A stretch of DNA of 64,000 nt. Origin: Herbidospora daliensis. GTDB taxonomy: Bacteria > Actinomycetota > Actinomycetes > Streptosporangiales > Streptosporangiaceae. Position 1 is the stretch's first letter. Every line of letters starts with the position of its first letter. Shown piece after piece: positions 36,564 through 47,471 of this stretch. The translations under genes and the position numbers were made by a program. The notes beneath the pieces are model-generated. The model made no database searches, had not been told where the DNA came from, and saw only the letters and a list, made by a program, of their open reading frames with translations. The stretch spans positions 1,018,333 to 1,082,332 of the forward strand of contig NZ_BBXF01000005.1 of NCBI RefSeq assembly GCF_001570585.1, in the 5' to 3' direction.

Positions 36564-37622
36564 TCACGGGAGCGTCTCCACCATCTGCGGCATCGCCGCC
36601 ACGAACCCGGCGATACACCCGATCGCGGTCACGACGGCGTAGGGCCGCCAGCCCGTCATCCGCTCCCCCAGATGCCGCGCCAGCGCCAGATGGCACACCA
36701 GCACGACGACGGGAACGAAGCGGGCGAACTCGTACCGCCCGAGCCACGCGGCCACCCCCACGACCACGGTCCCCAGGGCCGCGATGATCAGCAGTTCCCG
36801 CCCGAGCGGGCGGCGCACCCCGTAGAGGAGGGCGGGCACGCCGATCAGCGCGAGGCCGTACCGAAGAAGCGGATCCTCCAGCAGCGGCGCGTGCACCTCG
36901 GAGAACTCCGGCGAATCGGCGAGCACCCCGGTCACGTCGGGATAGGGCCACGCGAGCGCCAGCGCGATCGCCCCCACCCCCGCGGGCACGATCAGCACCA
37001 GCCGCCGCCACTCCCACCGCCGCGCGACGAGGATGCCCACCACCCCGAGCAACGTCGCCACCGCCGCGAACGGATGGACGAGCAGGATCACCGGCGGCAG
37101 CAGCACCAGCCCGACCAGCCCGCGCCCGGTCTCCCGGAACCGCACGAACACCGCCCAGGTCAGCACCATCAACGCCAACGCGGGCGTGGAGGGAAAGGCG
37201 AACGAGAACGACAACGAGGTCAGCCCGGGGAACCCGGTGGCCCCGAAGCCGCTGACCCCCCACAACACGACGGTGAAGACCGCCGCCAGCGCCGCGACGG
37301 AGTCACGCGCCCCGAGCTCCCGCCCGAACCCCCGCAACGCGACGAGCAGCAACAGGACGTTCAGTATCCCGGCGGCCCCGAGCACGGTCTCCGGCTCCGC
37401 GCCGGACATCCGCGCGAGCATCGCCAGCCCGAGCACGTAAGGCGTCGGCGTCCAGCCGCCGGCCGGCGGCTCGTCGAGCATCGCCCGCAGGGTGGCGACG
37501 TGCAGGTCCCAATCGGACAACCAGGCGTGCCGGAAGGCAACGAGCACCCCCCACCCCAGCACCGCCCCCGCGGCCAGGACGAACCACCCCGACCGACCGG
37601 CCCGCGCGAACCCCCACACCAC
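36564..37622 (-). CDS. Polytopic membrane protein, unknown function
   Basis: The 352-residue protein has nine or ten predicted transmembrane segments. The first periplasmic loop reads SDWDLHVATLRAMLDEP, and an invariant-looking GFPGLTSLSFSFAFPSTPALAL stretch precedes TM4-5. An Asp-rich first loop in a multispan protein is reminiscent of GT-C glycosyltransferases, but no signature confirms it. GTG at 37622 or 37619. It ends 51 bp from uvrC on the same strand and is divergent from the next unknown gene. Confidence 0.65.
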   Translation of the reverse strand: MVWGFARAGRSGWFVLAAGAVLGWGVLVAFRHAWLSDWDLHVATLRAMLDEPPAGGWTPTPYVLGLAMLARMSGAEPETVLGAAGILNVLLLLVALRGFGRELGARDSVAALAAVFTVVLWGVSGFGATGFPGLTSLSFSFAFPSTPALALMVLTWAVFVRFRETGRGLVGLVLLPPVILLVHPFAAVATLLGVVGILVARRWEWRRLVLIVPAGVGAIALALAWPYPDVTGVLADSPEFSEVHAPLLEDPLLRYGLALIGVPALLYGVRRPLGRELLIIAALGTVVVGVAAWLGRYEFARFVPVVVLVCHLALARHLGERMTGWRPYAVVTAIGCIAGFVAAMPQMVETLP

Positions 37623-37753
37623 TCCATGATCATCAACCGACGTTCAACCGACCGTATCCGACACCCCAAGCCGCGCCCTTTCCCCCGAACCACACCGGCC
37701 GATCCATACGATCTCGACGCCGCCCATGCCCCCGGAACGAAACGGACACCTGC

Positions 37754-38617
37754 GTGATCACCGACATGATCCTCAGCCCCCGAGACGAGACGGTGGAGGA
37801 CGGGCTCACCACCGCACAGGGATGGCCCGCCTACGCACAGGCATTACGCGGCACGCTGCGGCGAAGTCTCGACGCCGGCGGAATCCGAGAGCTGGAGATC
37901 AGCGGCCTGATGGTCAGCACCCCGCCCAGCGGCCCCGACTCCACGCTGAGAAACGGCCAGCAGATCACGGCGGCCCGCGCGGCGGAGCTGGCCATCGGCA
38001 TGGCAGGAGGCGATGGCCCGTATTGCATGCTCTCGCACCCCGGCAAACTGCAGATCGTCAGCGGCTGGGACGGGGCGATCCACCTTCTTCTGACGGCGGA
38101 AGCGGCCGCCCGGATGCTGCTCCCCTCGACCGACGACGAGGCTCTGATCATCGAAACCAGGCCGGGAGTCCTGGACGTGGACGAACCGGCGGTCGACCCC
38201 GTCGAAGAGGTCGCTGACGACGCCTTCTGGAATTCCGTCGCCGAAGCCGCCGCCGACCGGCTGACGCTGCTGTGCGAACGCTGGGCCGACGGGGCCCACG
38301 GATCCACGTGGTACCGGGTCACACAAGACAACGTGCGGCTGATCGCGTCGGCGGTCAGCCCTCGTTCCCTTATCTGCGTCGCCGTGGCGCCGGATCTGCG
38401 CCCCGACCTGGACCTGACGGAACACGGCTTCACGGCCTTCGCCCCGTCCCCGCAACCCGGACGACTCGCTCACAGGTTCTTCGCGTGCGGCTCGGAAGAC
38501 GTCGAAGGAACCGTGGCGAGCGGTTTCTCCCTCACCCTCCTGGAGTCCGCGTTCACCTCATGCGCCGTGGTGCCGGACCCGGACGGAGTCGTACGAGCCG
38601 ATTGGGACCGCCCGTGA
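37754..38617 (+). CDS. Unrecognised soluble protein
   Basis: The 287-residue acidic protein (GTG start) has no recognised domain. The N-terminal half (AYAQALRGTLRRSLDAGGIRELEISGL, ISGLMVSTPPS) and the C-terminal half (DDAFWNSVAEAAADRLTLLCERWADG, HRFFACGSEDVEGTVASGF) could be two small alpha/beta modules. There is no signal peptide, transmembrane helix or catalytic motif. Codon use is normal for the window. It stands alone between a divergent membrane gene and a ~500-bp non-coding stretch. Candidate of interest because nothing in it is recognisable. Confidence 0.6.
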   Translation: MITDMILSPRDETVEDGLTTAQGWPAYAQALRGTLRRSLDAGGIRELEISGLMVSTPPSGPDSTLRNGQQITAARAAELAIGMAGGDGPYCMLSHPGKLQIVSGWDGAIHLLLTAEAAARMLLPSTDDEALIIETRPGVLDVDEPAVDPVEEVADDAFWNSVAEAAADRLTLLCERWADGAHGSTWYRVTQDNVRLIASAVSPRSLICVAVAPDLRPDLDLTEHGFTAFAPSPQPGRLAHRFFACGSEDVEGTVASGFSLTLLESAFTSCAVVPDPDGVVRADWDRP

Positions 38618-39095
38618 AACCGCGCCCGCCATGGCCTACACAGACCCGCGTGGGAGAACCCCGCAAGCCGGAGAGCCATCCTGCCCGTGAAAGGTCCGCT
38701 CGGGCGCGCCTGTGTCTGGACGAACGGACCTTCTAGAGTGACCTAGCGAAACCCTGACCTGGGCTTATAGGCCATCTGCAGGCGCAGCCGAACCATGACC
38801 CTCGCGTGCCATCCGGTGCCCGAGTCCGGGCCGCCCCCCACAGAACTGGTTCAGCCGAACGTCTCTCGTGCGTGCTTCCGGCGCGTGTGCCACCCGGCGC
38901 TGCTCCCGCTAGCTGCCCCTTCCGGGACTTTCAGACGGCGGCCAGTCAAGGATGGCCTCGCGCGTTCCCTGCCCGGCGGCCTTCCTCGCCCGGTGGTTGG
39001 CTTACGTGCAGTCCGGTCCTTGACGGAACCCGGGCAATCAGGCGGCGAGTGCAGAGCTTACGGTGATGCCGATCCGAGTTCGCCTTGGTCTCTGC
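38618..39095. other. Non-coding stretch with no recognised gene
   Basis: No convincing gene is present: plus-strand open frames here have no ribosome binding site and no family resemblance. AAGGTCCG...CGGACCTT (38692-38732) could be a weak terminator for the upstream gene. No tRNA cloverleaf is seen. Confidence 0.5.
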
Positions 39096-39480
39096 TCAGC
39101 ACTGCTTCTCGACTGGGGCGAGTGCTAGTTGCCAGGGGTAGATGTCGACCTTGGCCCGGGGGGTGAGGTTCGAACTCTCCTGGCCCGAGCAAGGTATGGA
39201 ACTCCTTCGGCACGTCGGTCTGTGACGTGCGTTGAAAGGGCACACGTGTGGCCCTCGCAGACCACTACGGGGATGCGAGGTCCGGGAGCCTCGGCAAGGA
39301 TGCCGAGTGCGTAGGTCTCGCTGGCGCCCTGGGCCCATTGGTCAATCGTGTTGTACATGGCCGGGGCGACGATGATCGCATCGGCCTTCGGTGAGCGAGG
39401 CTCTCCCTGATTGCGGTACTGGCTCGGCACGGGGCACCGGTCCGGTTAGCAAGCATCCCGGCGTCGATCTGCCTGAGCAT
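39096..39480 (-). pseudogene. Decayed HFCD-family flavoprotein (PPC decarboxylase-like)
   Basis: Reading the minus strand, pieces of one flavoprotein lie in three frames: LANRTGAP (about 39445-39480), then PSQYRNQGEPRSPKADAI and VAPAMYNTIDQWAQGASE ... YALGILAEAPG ... IPVVV (about 39260-39430), then LLGPGEFEPHPPGQG (about 39130-39190), then DIYPWQLALAPVEK (about 39100-39145). The order and motifs match the C-terminal half of actinobacterial HFCD flavoproteins (which read ...LLGPGEFEPHPPGTG...YPWxLAL). At least three frame changes separate the pieces and the N-terminal FMN-binding half is missing, so this is a decayed remnant. Confidence 0.75.
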
Positions 39481-39575
39481 CTGTCTCACCACATCGGATA
39501 CGCCCGTTCTGATGCCCTCGATCTGCGGGATGAGGTGGAGACGGCACTCGGGAGGCGGGTACCTAGGTTAGGAGC

Positions 39576-39863
39576 TCACGATTGCGTTGCTGCACGTGTG
39601 CGCCTGAGAGCCTGGATGCGGTAGTAGATGATGGCGAGCCATCCCATGATCATGACGACGCGGCCGATCCACGACCAGGAACCCATGTCCCAGCCGAACA
39701 TGACCTCGAAAGCATCCGATGGTTCGCCCGCAAGTAGACCGGATGTCTGGACGATGATCACAAGCACACCGAAGATGATCACCAGGATGTTGAGCACAGC
39801 ACGTAAGGACTGGAACCGGGGGCGGCGACCGACCCGGCCGGCGGCCTCTACCTGTTCTGTCAT
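39576..39863 (-). CDS. Small two-TM membrane protein, unknown
   Basis: The 95-residue protein has a basic N-terminus (GRVGRRPRFQSLRAV), TM1 (LNILVIIFGVLVIIVQTSGLL), an acidic loop (GEPSDAFEVMFGWDMGSW) and TM2 (WIGRVVMIMGWLAIIYY), then a basic tail. No family recognised. ATG at 39863 has no strong ribosome binding site. Located inside the relic region. Confidence 0.5.
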   Translation of the reverse strand: MTEQVEAAGRVGRRPRFQSLRAVLNILVIIFGVLVIIVQTSGLLAGEPSDAFEVMFGWDMGSWSWIGRVVMIMGWLAIIYYRIQALRRTRAATQS

Positions 39864-40528
39864 GTGATCACTGTGACAGCGCCTGGATTCCCTGAGAAGA
39901 GAGGTGGGCGACGGAGGAGCGGCCTTGTAATCCGAAAGGCGCAGATAGGCAATCGGGGAGATGGACCGGCGGTCGCGGAGTCCGCGTCTCCTGGTCACGA
40001 GCGAGTGGGCTGATCTTGAAGGGCCTCCGCAACTCTATTCTCAATGATCTTAAGATCAAGGGTGGACATGGTGGCCGCCGGGCGGTCCGGGGGTCGGCCC
40101 GAAAGGCCGCATGCTCGCCGGTTTGGCGGCGGCTAAGGGCCTGACGGAGGCGGGGATCGGCCGGCAGGTCGCCCAGGTTCGCCCGCCGTGCGCGGCGGTG
40201 GCGGCGCGGAGCGTCGCCCCTGACATCTATGAGAACAATTCGGCGATTCAAGCGGGTGCGTCAGATCACGCACTGGCGATGCCGACGCCGCCGAGCCGAA
40301 TAACGACCCTTCGACACATCCTCGTGCTGCTGACCCGGCGACTTCATACGCCGAGCCCGGTCCTCACACACGCAGATACTTCCTGCCCGTCAGCTCTCCA
40401 CTCCCCGGCAGATCATCGCCGGAGAGCAGAGAGGCGGGTAACCCCTTCGACCTCTGGTCAAGCGCCGAGGAGCACAGGAGAGCGAAGCGAACCGGAACCA
40501 CGAGGGAAGACACAGGCGCAGCCGAGCC
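39864..40528. other. Non-coding/relic stretch
   Basis: About 665 bp without a recognisable gene. It contains the perfect palindrome at 40045-40058. A frame near 40110-40230 reads MLAGLAAAKGLTEAGIGRQVAQVR, which has a helix-turn-helix-like look but no partner sequence; it may be another gene fragment. Confidence 0.45.
40045..40058. promoter_or_regulatory. Perfect 14-bp palindrome TGATCTTAAGATCA
   Basis: This is a perfect, AT-rich palindrome of 14 bp inside GC-rich non-coding DNA. The size and symmetry suit a dimeric repressor operator. No promoter or adjacent intact gene is obvious, so it may be left over from a lost gene. Confidence 0.4.
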
Positions 40529-40547
40529 GCGCGTGCGGAGCACGCGC
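40529..40547 (-). terminator. Hairpin terminator after the Rieske gene
   Basis: GCGCGTGC-GGA-GCACGCGC gives an 8-bp perfect stem 7 bp beyond the stop of the Rieske lipoprotein gene. Confidence 0.7.
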
Positions 40548-40553
40548 AGTAGA

Positions 40554-41141
40554 TCACGCGAGGACGATGCTGTCCCCGCTCACCGTGATCTTCTTCTCCT
40601 CCAGCGGCGACGGCGCCGGGCCGCCCGCCACCGACCCGTCGGCGATCTTGAACTTGCTGCCGTGGCACGGGCAGTTGATGGTGCCGCCCGAGATGCTGGC
40701 CACCGTGCAGCCCGCGTGGGTGCAGACCGCGGTGAAGCACTTGAAGTTGCCCGGCGTCGGCTGGGTGATGACGACCTTCTCCGCTTCGAAGATCTTGCCG
40801 CCTCCCTCGGGGATGTCGGCGGTCTTGGCGAAGGCGTTGGCGGCCTGCGCGGGCGGCTCCTCCTCGGCGGGCGGGTCGGCGGGCTCCTCTTCCGGCTGGT
40901 CGGCCGGGGGCGCCTCCGACTCGGCGTCGCCGGCGGGGGGCGGGTCGTCGCCCCAGGCCGGCTTCGCCTGGTCGGCGGGCACCGACCCCGGCGGCTCGGC
41001 GCTGGTGGCCGTGCCGGAGGAGTAGCCGGTGCACGCCGTCAGGGCGGCGGCCAGCCCGGCGCCGCCCACCGCGAAGACCAGGCCCCGCCGCGTCAGCGCG
41101 CTCGTGACCTGATCCTGCTCAGAGGTGCCGTTAACGTTCAT
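40554..41141 (-). CDS. Tat-exported Rieske [2Fe-2S] lipoprotein
   Basis: The 195-residue protein has a twin-arginine signal (LTRRGLVFAVGGAGLAAALTAC) with a lipobox LTAC, so Cys37 or so is the lipid-modified residue. A 70-residue Glu/Pro/Ala linker (ESEAPPADQPEEEPADPP) leads to a Rieske domain: CTHAGCTV and CPCHGSKF provide two Cys and two His. It is not the cytochrome bc1 Rieske protein (no N-terminal TMs). Such lipoproteins may donate electrons to an unknown exported enzyme. The second ATG (41141) has GGAGG 6 bp upstream; the ATG at 41147 would overlap it. Confidence 0.9.
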   Translation of the reverse strand: MNVNGTSEQDQVTSALTRRGLVFAVGGAGLAAALTACTGYSSGTATSAEPPGSVPADQAKPAWGDDPPPAGDAESEAPPADQPEEEPADPPAEEEPPAQAANAFAKTADIPEGGGKIFEAEKVVITQPTPGNFKCFTAVCTHAGCTVASISGGTINCPCHGSKFKIADGSVAGGPAPSPLEEKKITVSGDSIVLA

Positions 41142-41248
41142 TTCCATCCTCCGCTGGGGGACTTCCCGATCATTGGTAGGTACGGGCCCAACCCCGTTCG
41201 CGGTTCAGCCTGGCCTACCGGATCCCACCGGAATATGAAGAAATGCAC

Positions 41249-44089
<2,841 letters not shown>

Positions 44090-44236
44090 AGCGTTCCCGA
44101 TGGTCGTTGGGGTCTACAGGTGTGCGTCGGGCAGGCTATCCGCCGCCACCGACAAAAACCGGCCGGGCCGGTCTCCCCCTGCTCATCCAGAGTATGCAGG
44201 CGGTCAAACCCGTGTCCCGTGGACCAGGATGAAGAC

Positions 44237-44938
44237 ATGTCCCTTCTTGACGACTACCGGGCGGAGCTGACCGCGGCCGACGCCCGGCTGATCTCCACCG
44301 TGGCCGCCCTGTCCGACGCGGAGATGCGCGCCCCCTCGGCGCTGCCCGGCTGGACCCGGGGCCACGTGGTCACCCACGTCGCCCGCAACGCCGACTCCCT
44401 GGTCAACCTGCTCACCTGGGCCCGCACGGGCGTGGTCACCCCGCAGTACCGCGACGCCGCCGAACGCGACGCCGGCATCGAGGCGGGCCACGCCAGACCC
44501 GCCGGGGAGCAGCTCGCCGACCTGGAGGAGAGCACCGCCCGCTTCGCGGCGGCCGTGGACGCCGTCCCGCCGGAGCGCTGGAGCGTCCTGATCAGCGGCA
44601 CCCGCCCGCCCGAGCACCCGGCCTGGTACGTCGTGATGCGCCGCCTGCGCGAGGTCGAGATCCACCACGGCGACCTCGGCACGGCCTACACCTGGCGCGA
44701 CTGGCCCGAGCGCTACGTCGACTGGGAGTGGCGCGACTCCCCGGCGCTGCTCGGCGAGCCGACGTACCGGAGCGTCACCGCGACCGACACCGGCGAGAAG
44801 ATCGGCGGGACCGACGGCCCCGACCTCCAGGCCCCCAAACGGGAGCTGGTCGCCTGGATGATCGGCCGCCACGTGCCCGACGGTTTCCCCGCTCCCCCGC
44901 CCTGGATGGTCCGCACCGCCCCCGACGGCCTAGCGTGA
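44237..44938 (+). CDS. Mycothiol-dependent maleylpyruvate isomerase family protein
   Basis: The 233-residue DinB-like protein has the MDMPI_N motif LPGWTRGHVVTHVARNADSLVNLL with the metal-binding His, and LREVEIHHGDLGTAYTWRDWP with the second metal site. Such proteins use mycothiol as cofactor. The C-terminal domain is the MDMPI_C type. The natural substrate may be maleylpyruvate or another adduct. ATG at 44237 has AGGA about 8 bp upstream; it is 4 bp before the next gene. Confidence 0.9.
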   Translation: MSLLDDYRAELTAADARLISTVAALSDAEMRAPSALPGWTRGHVVTHVARNADSLVNLLTWARTGVVTPQYRDAAERDAGIEAGHARPAGEQLADLEESTARFAAAVDAVPPERWSVLISGTRPPEHPAWYVVMRRLREVEIHHGDLGTAYTWRDWPERYVDWEWRDSPALLGEPTYRSVTATDTGEKIGGTDGPDLQAPKRELVAWMIGRHVPDGFPAPPPWMVRTAPDGLA

Positions 44939-44942
44939 TCCC

Positions 44943-45581
44943 ATGACCTATACGGGAGACGTGTCCAAGGGCGGCCCGGCCGACGTCCGGGAGCTGGAGA
45001 AGATCACCATCGCCAAGATGGAGGTCGGCGACTTCGGCAACAACGCCTACCTGATCCGCTGCCGCGAGACCGGCGACGGCATGCTGATCGACGCCGCCGC
45101 CGAGCCCGAGCGCATCCTGGAGCTGATCGGGCGCCAGCCCATCAGCGTGATCGTGACCACCCACCAGCACGGCGACCACTGGGGCGCGCTGGAGGAGGTC
45201 GCCAGGGCGACCGGCGCGACCGTGGTGGCGGGCCGTGAAGACGCCGCCGCGCTGCCGGTCGAGGCCCGGCCCGTCGACGGCGGCGACCGGGTGACCGTCG
45301 GCGTGACCGACCTGGAGGTGATCCACCTGCGCGGGCACACGCCCGGCTCGATCGCCCTCTACTACCCGGGGCACGTCTTCACAGGAGACTCGCTGTTCCC
45401 GGGCGGCGTGGGCAACACGATGAAGGACCCGGAGCGCTTCACCCAGCTCTACACCGACGTCGTGGAGCGCATCTTCGACCGGTTCGACGACGACACGTGG
45501 GTCTACCCGGGCCACGGCAAGGACACCACGCTCGGGGCCGAGCGCCCCGCGCTGCCCGAGTGGAAGGCGCGCGGCTGGTAG
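44943..45581 (+). CDS. Metallo-beta-lactamase fold hydrolase (glyoxalase II-like)
   Basis: The 212-residue protein has VTTHQHGDHWGALEEVARATGA (HxHxDH), HLRGHTPGSIALYYPG, VFTGDSLFPGGVGNT and YPGHGKDTTLG, the metal-ligand motifs of a dinuclear MBL hydrolase. Together with the mycothiol-type isomerase just upstream it may hydrolyse a mycothiol thioester. Convergent with and touching the next gene: stops abut without any gap at 45581/45582. Confidence 0.9.
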   Translation: MTYTGDVSKGGPADVRELEKITIAKMEVGDFGNNAYLIRCRETGDGMLIDAAAEPERILELIGRQPISVIVTTHQHGDHWGALEEVARATGATVVAGREDAAALPVEARPVDGGDRVTVGVTDLEVIHLRGHTPGSIALYYPGHVFTGDSLFPGGVGNTMKDPERFTQLYTDVVERIFDRFDDDTWVYPGHGKDTTLGAERPALPEWKARGW

Positions 45582-45854
45582 TCAGCGCGCGCCCAGCACC
45601 TTGGCGATGAGCGCCGCGGCGGCGTCGGGGTCGTCGGCGCTCTCGACGACCTCGCCCCACGACCACCGGTAGAACCAGCCGCCCTGCAGCGAGACGCAGT
45701 CGACGGTCTCGTTGAGCAGGGCGGCCTCGGGGTCGCTCACCTTCAGCGACGGAGGGGCGAGCCGCAGGGTGACGTCGAAGCCGCGCTGTTCGAGCTCACG
45801 CGCCAGCTTGCCGAGGAAGTAGGACCGGGTGAGCTCACGCGGGGCGGTCGCCAT
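45582..45854 (-). CDS. Small conserved hypothetical protein
   Basis: The 90-residue protein (MATAPRELTRSYFLGKLARELEQRGFDV...) has a central WFYRWSWGEVVE segment and a helical C-terminus (DPDAAAALIAKVLGAR). Resembles small actinobacterial proteins of unknown function; no motif recognised. ATG start. Shares its stop boundary with the MBL gene. Confidence 0.6.
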   Translation of the reverse strand: MATAPRELTRSYFLGKLARELEQRGFDVTLRLAPPSLKVSDPEAALLNETVDCVSLQGGWFYRWSWGEVVESADDPDAAAALIAKVLGAR

Positions 45855-45882
45855 ACCTTCATTGAACGCCCGGCGAGGTCGG

Positions 45883-46713
45883 CTAACCAGAGCTCGACAA
45901 GCGCTCTTTGCGCTTGGCGCGCCGGAACATCAGCACCCGCAGCGGGATCGCCGACACGATCGCGATCTGCATGATCGCGCCGACCTGGATGAGCTGGTCG
46001 CCGCCGGGCAGCCCGGCCGCCCAGATCGTGAGGCAGGCGACGTTGATCATCATCCAGCCGAGGACGACCGCCGCCAGGTTGCCCTTGGGCTTGGGGTACT
46101 CGATCCGGCTGATCATCAGGTAGGACGTGGCGAAGATGCCGAGGACGGTCCAGATCGTCGGCTGGAACAGCAGCACGATCGAGACGATCGTCATCGCGCC
46201 CATGGGGATGGGCAGGCCCATGAAGTCGCCGCTCTTGGTCTTCACGCAGGCGAACCGGGCGAGCCGGGTCACCCCCGCGAGCAGCACCGACGCCGCGGCG
46301 GCCAGCACGAGCCACAGGGGAAGCGGGGCGTCGAAACCGCCCCAGATCACGATCATGAACGCCGGCGCGAAGCCGAAGCTGATCACGTCGGCGAGGTTGT
46401 CGAGCTCGGCGCCCATCGCCGAGGCCCGGAACCGGCGGGCCACCAGCCCGTCGAACAGGTCACAGGTCGCCCCGACGAGCAGCAGCACGACGGCGGTGCC
46501 GAAGAACCGGGGGTCGGGCTCGAACTTGCCGGTCGTCCTGAGCTGGTCGATCGCGCTGTACGCCAGCACGACCACCGACAGGAAGCCCGACAGCGCGTTG
46601 CCCAGCGAGAGCAGGTCGGCGGCCGACAGCCGGAACGCCTTGCCGACCGGCCCTATCGGTTCTTCCTCGTCTTCGACGGACCAGCCTCCGGCCCTGATAT
46701 CAGGCGCGGTCAA
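45883..46713 (-). CDS. pssA: CDP-diacylglycerol-serine O-phosphatidyltransferase
   Basis: The 276-residue protein makes phosphatidylserine from CDP-DAG and serine. The CDP-OH-P motif is complete: CDLFDGLVARRFRASAMGAELDNLADVISFG (D-x2-DG-x2-AR-x8-G-x3-D-x3-D). Seven or eight hydrophobic segments follow. TTG at 46713 overlaps the psd stop by 14 bp. PS formed here is decarboxylated by the upstream Psd. Confidence 0.92.
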   Translation of the reverse strand: MTAPDIRAGGWSVEDEEEPIGPVGKAFRLSAADLLSLGNALSGFLSVVVLAYSAIDQLRTTGKFEPDPRFFGTAVVLLLVGATCDLFDGLVARRFRASAMGAELDNLADVISFGFAPAFMIVIWGGFDAPLPLWLVLAAAASVLLAGVTRLARFACVKTKSGDFMGLPIPMGAMTIVSIVLLFQPTIWTVLGIFATSYLMISRIEYPKPKGNLAAVVLGWMMINVACLTIWAAGLPGGDQLIQVGAIMQIAIVSAIPLRVLMFRRAKRKERLSSSG

Positions 46714-47344
46714 TGCGGGTCACCCCAGCCACGGTCTTGTCGCCGACGGTCACGGCGGGCTCGACGCCCTCGGGCAGGTAGAGGTCGACCCGGGAGCCCA
46801 ATCGGATCAACCCGACGCGGTCGCCCTGGGCGACCTTCGCGCCGGCCTGCAGGTAGGGGACGATTCGGCGCGCGACGGCCCCGGCGATCTGGACCATCTC
46901 GATGTCGCCGAGTGCGGTGTCGATGTGCCACACCACACGTTCGTTCTTGTCGCTGTCCTTGTTGAACGCGGGCACGAAGCCCCCCGCGACGTGCTCGACC
47001 GAGACGACGGTCCCGGCGGCGGGGGCGCGGTTGACGTGGACGTTCAGCGGGCTCATGAAGATGGCGACGCGGGTGCGGCCGTCGGACCAGGGGTCGACGC
47101 TCTGCACGACGCCGTCGGCGGGCGAGAGCAGCCGCCCGGCGCCGGGCGAACGGTCAGGATCGCGGAAGAACCAGAGCATCCCTCCCGTGAGGGCCGTCAG
47201 CGGCACCGCCGCGAGAGCCCACTTGGGAGACCGAGCGGTCAGGGCCGCGGTCACGGCCGCCGCGGCCGCAGTCGGGGCCAGCCACGGCGACACACCGCGC
47301 GCGAGCCGTACGCGCGGGCGAGGACTTTCCATTTCGTTCGACAC
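46700..47344 (-). CDS. psd: Phosphatidylserine decarboxylase (short, membrane-anchored type)
   Basis: The 214-residue proenzyme has an N-terminal TM segment, then FRDPDRSPGAGRLLSPADGVVQSV and FMSPLNVHVNRAPAAG, motifs of Psd, and the autocleavage site LIRLGSRVDLYLP (LGS; the Ser becomes the pyruvoyl group). This short form is the archaetidylserine/actinobacterial type. GTG at 47344 or ATG at 47332. Two direct repeats lie upstream (47363-47390). Confidence 0.92.
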   Translation of the reverse strand: MSNEMESPRPRVRLARGVSPWLAPTAAAAAVTAALTARSPKWALAAVPLTALTGGMLWFFRDPDRSPGAGRLLSPADGVVQSVDPWSDGRTRVAIFMSPLNVHVNRAPAAGTVVSVEHVAGGFVPAFNKDSDKNERVVWHIDTALGDIEMVQIAGAVARRIVPYLQAGAKVAQGDRVGLIRLGSRVDLYLPEGVEPAVTVGDKTVAGVTRIDRA

Positions 47345-47362
47345 TAGGAGCCTTTGTACTCT

Positions 47363-47390
47363 TTTGCGACTAGAGGACGGATTTGCGACT
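47363..47390. repeat. Two 9-bp direct repeats upstream of psd
   Basis: TTTGCGACT occurs at 47363-47371 and 47382-47390, 19 bp apart (about two helical turns), 19-46 bp upstream of the psd start. Spacing suits tandem binding of a response regulator. Confidence 0.5.
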
Positions 47391-47450
47391 TAAGCAGTTA
47401 TGTTACCGATGCCACAGTCCCTAACCGTCCTCTTTCGCGTCAAGCGCGGC

Positions 47451-47463
47451 ACCCCAGAGGGGT
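47451..47463 (-). terminator. Small hairpin after terC
   Basis: ACCCC-AGA-GGGGT lies about 10 bp downstream of the terC stop. It is weak (5-bp stem). Confidence 0.4.
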
Positions 47464-47471
47464 TTCGAGGC

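Noticed and set aside
38795..39166. A 123-codon plus-strand frame between the unknown gene and the pseudogene
   Set aside because: No ribosome binding site, no family similarity, Arg/Pro-rich composition.
40111..40230. A short frame (MLAGLAAAKGLTEAGIGRQVAQVR...) with helix-turn-helix-like appearance
   Set aside because: No start signal, no partner sequence and no extended domain; left as part of the relic region.
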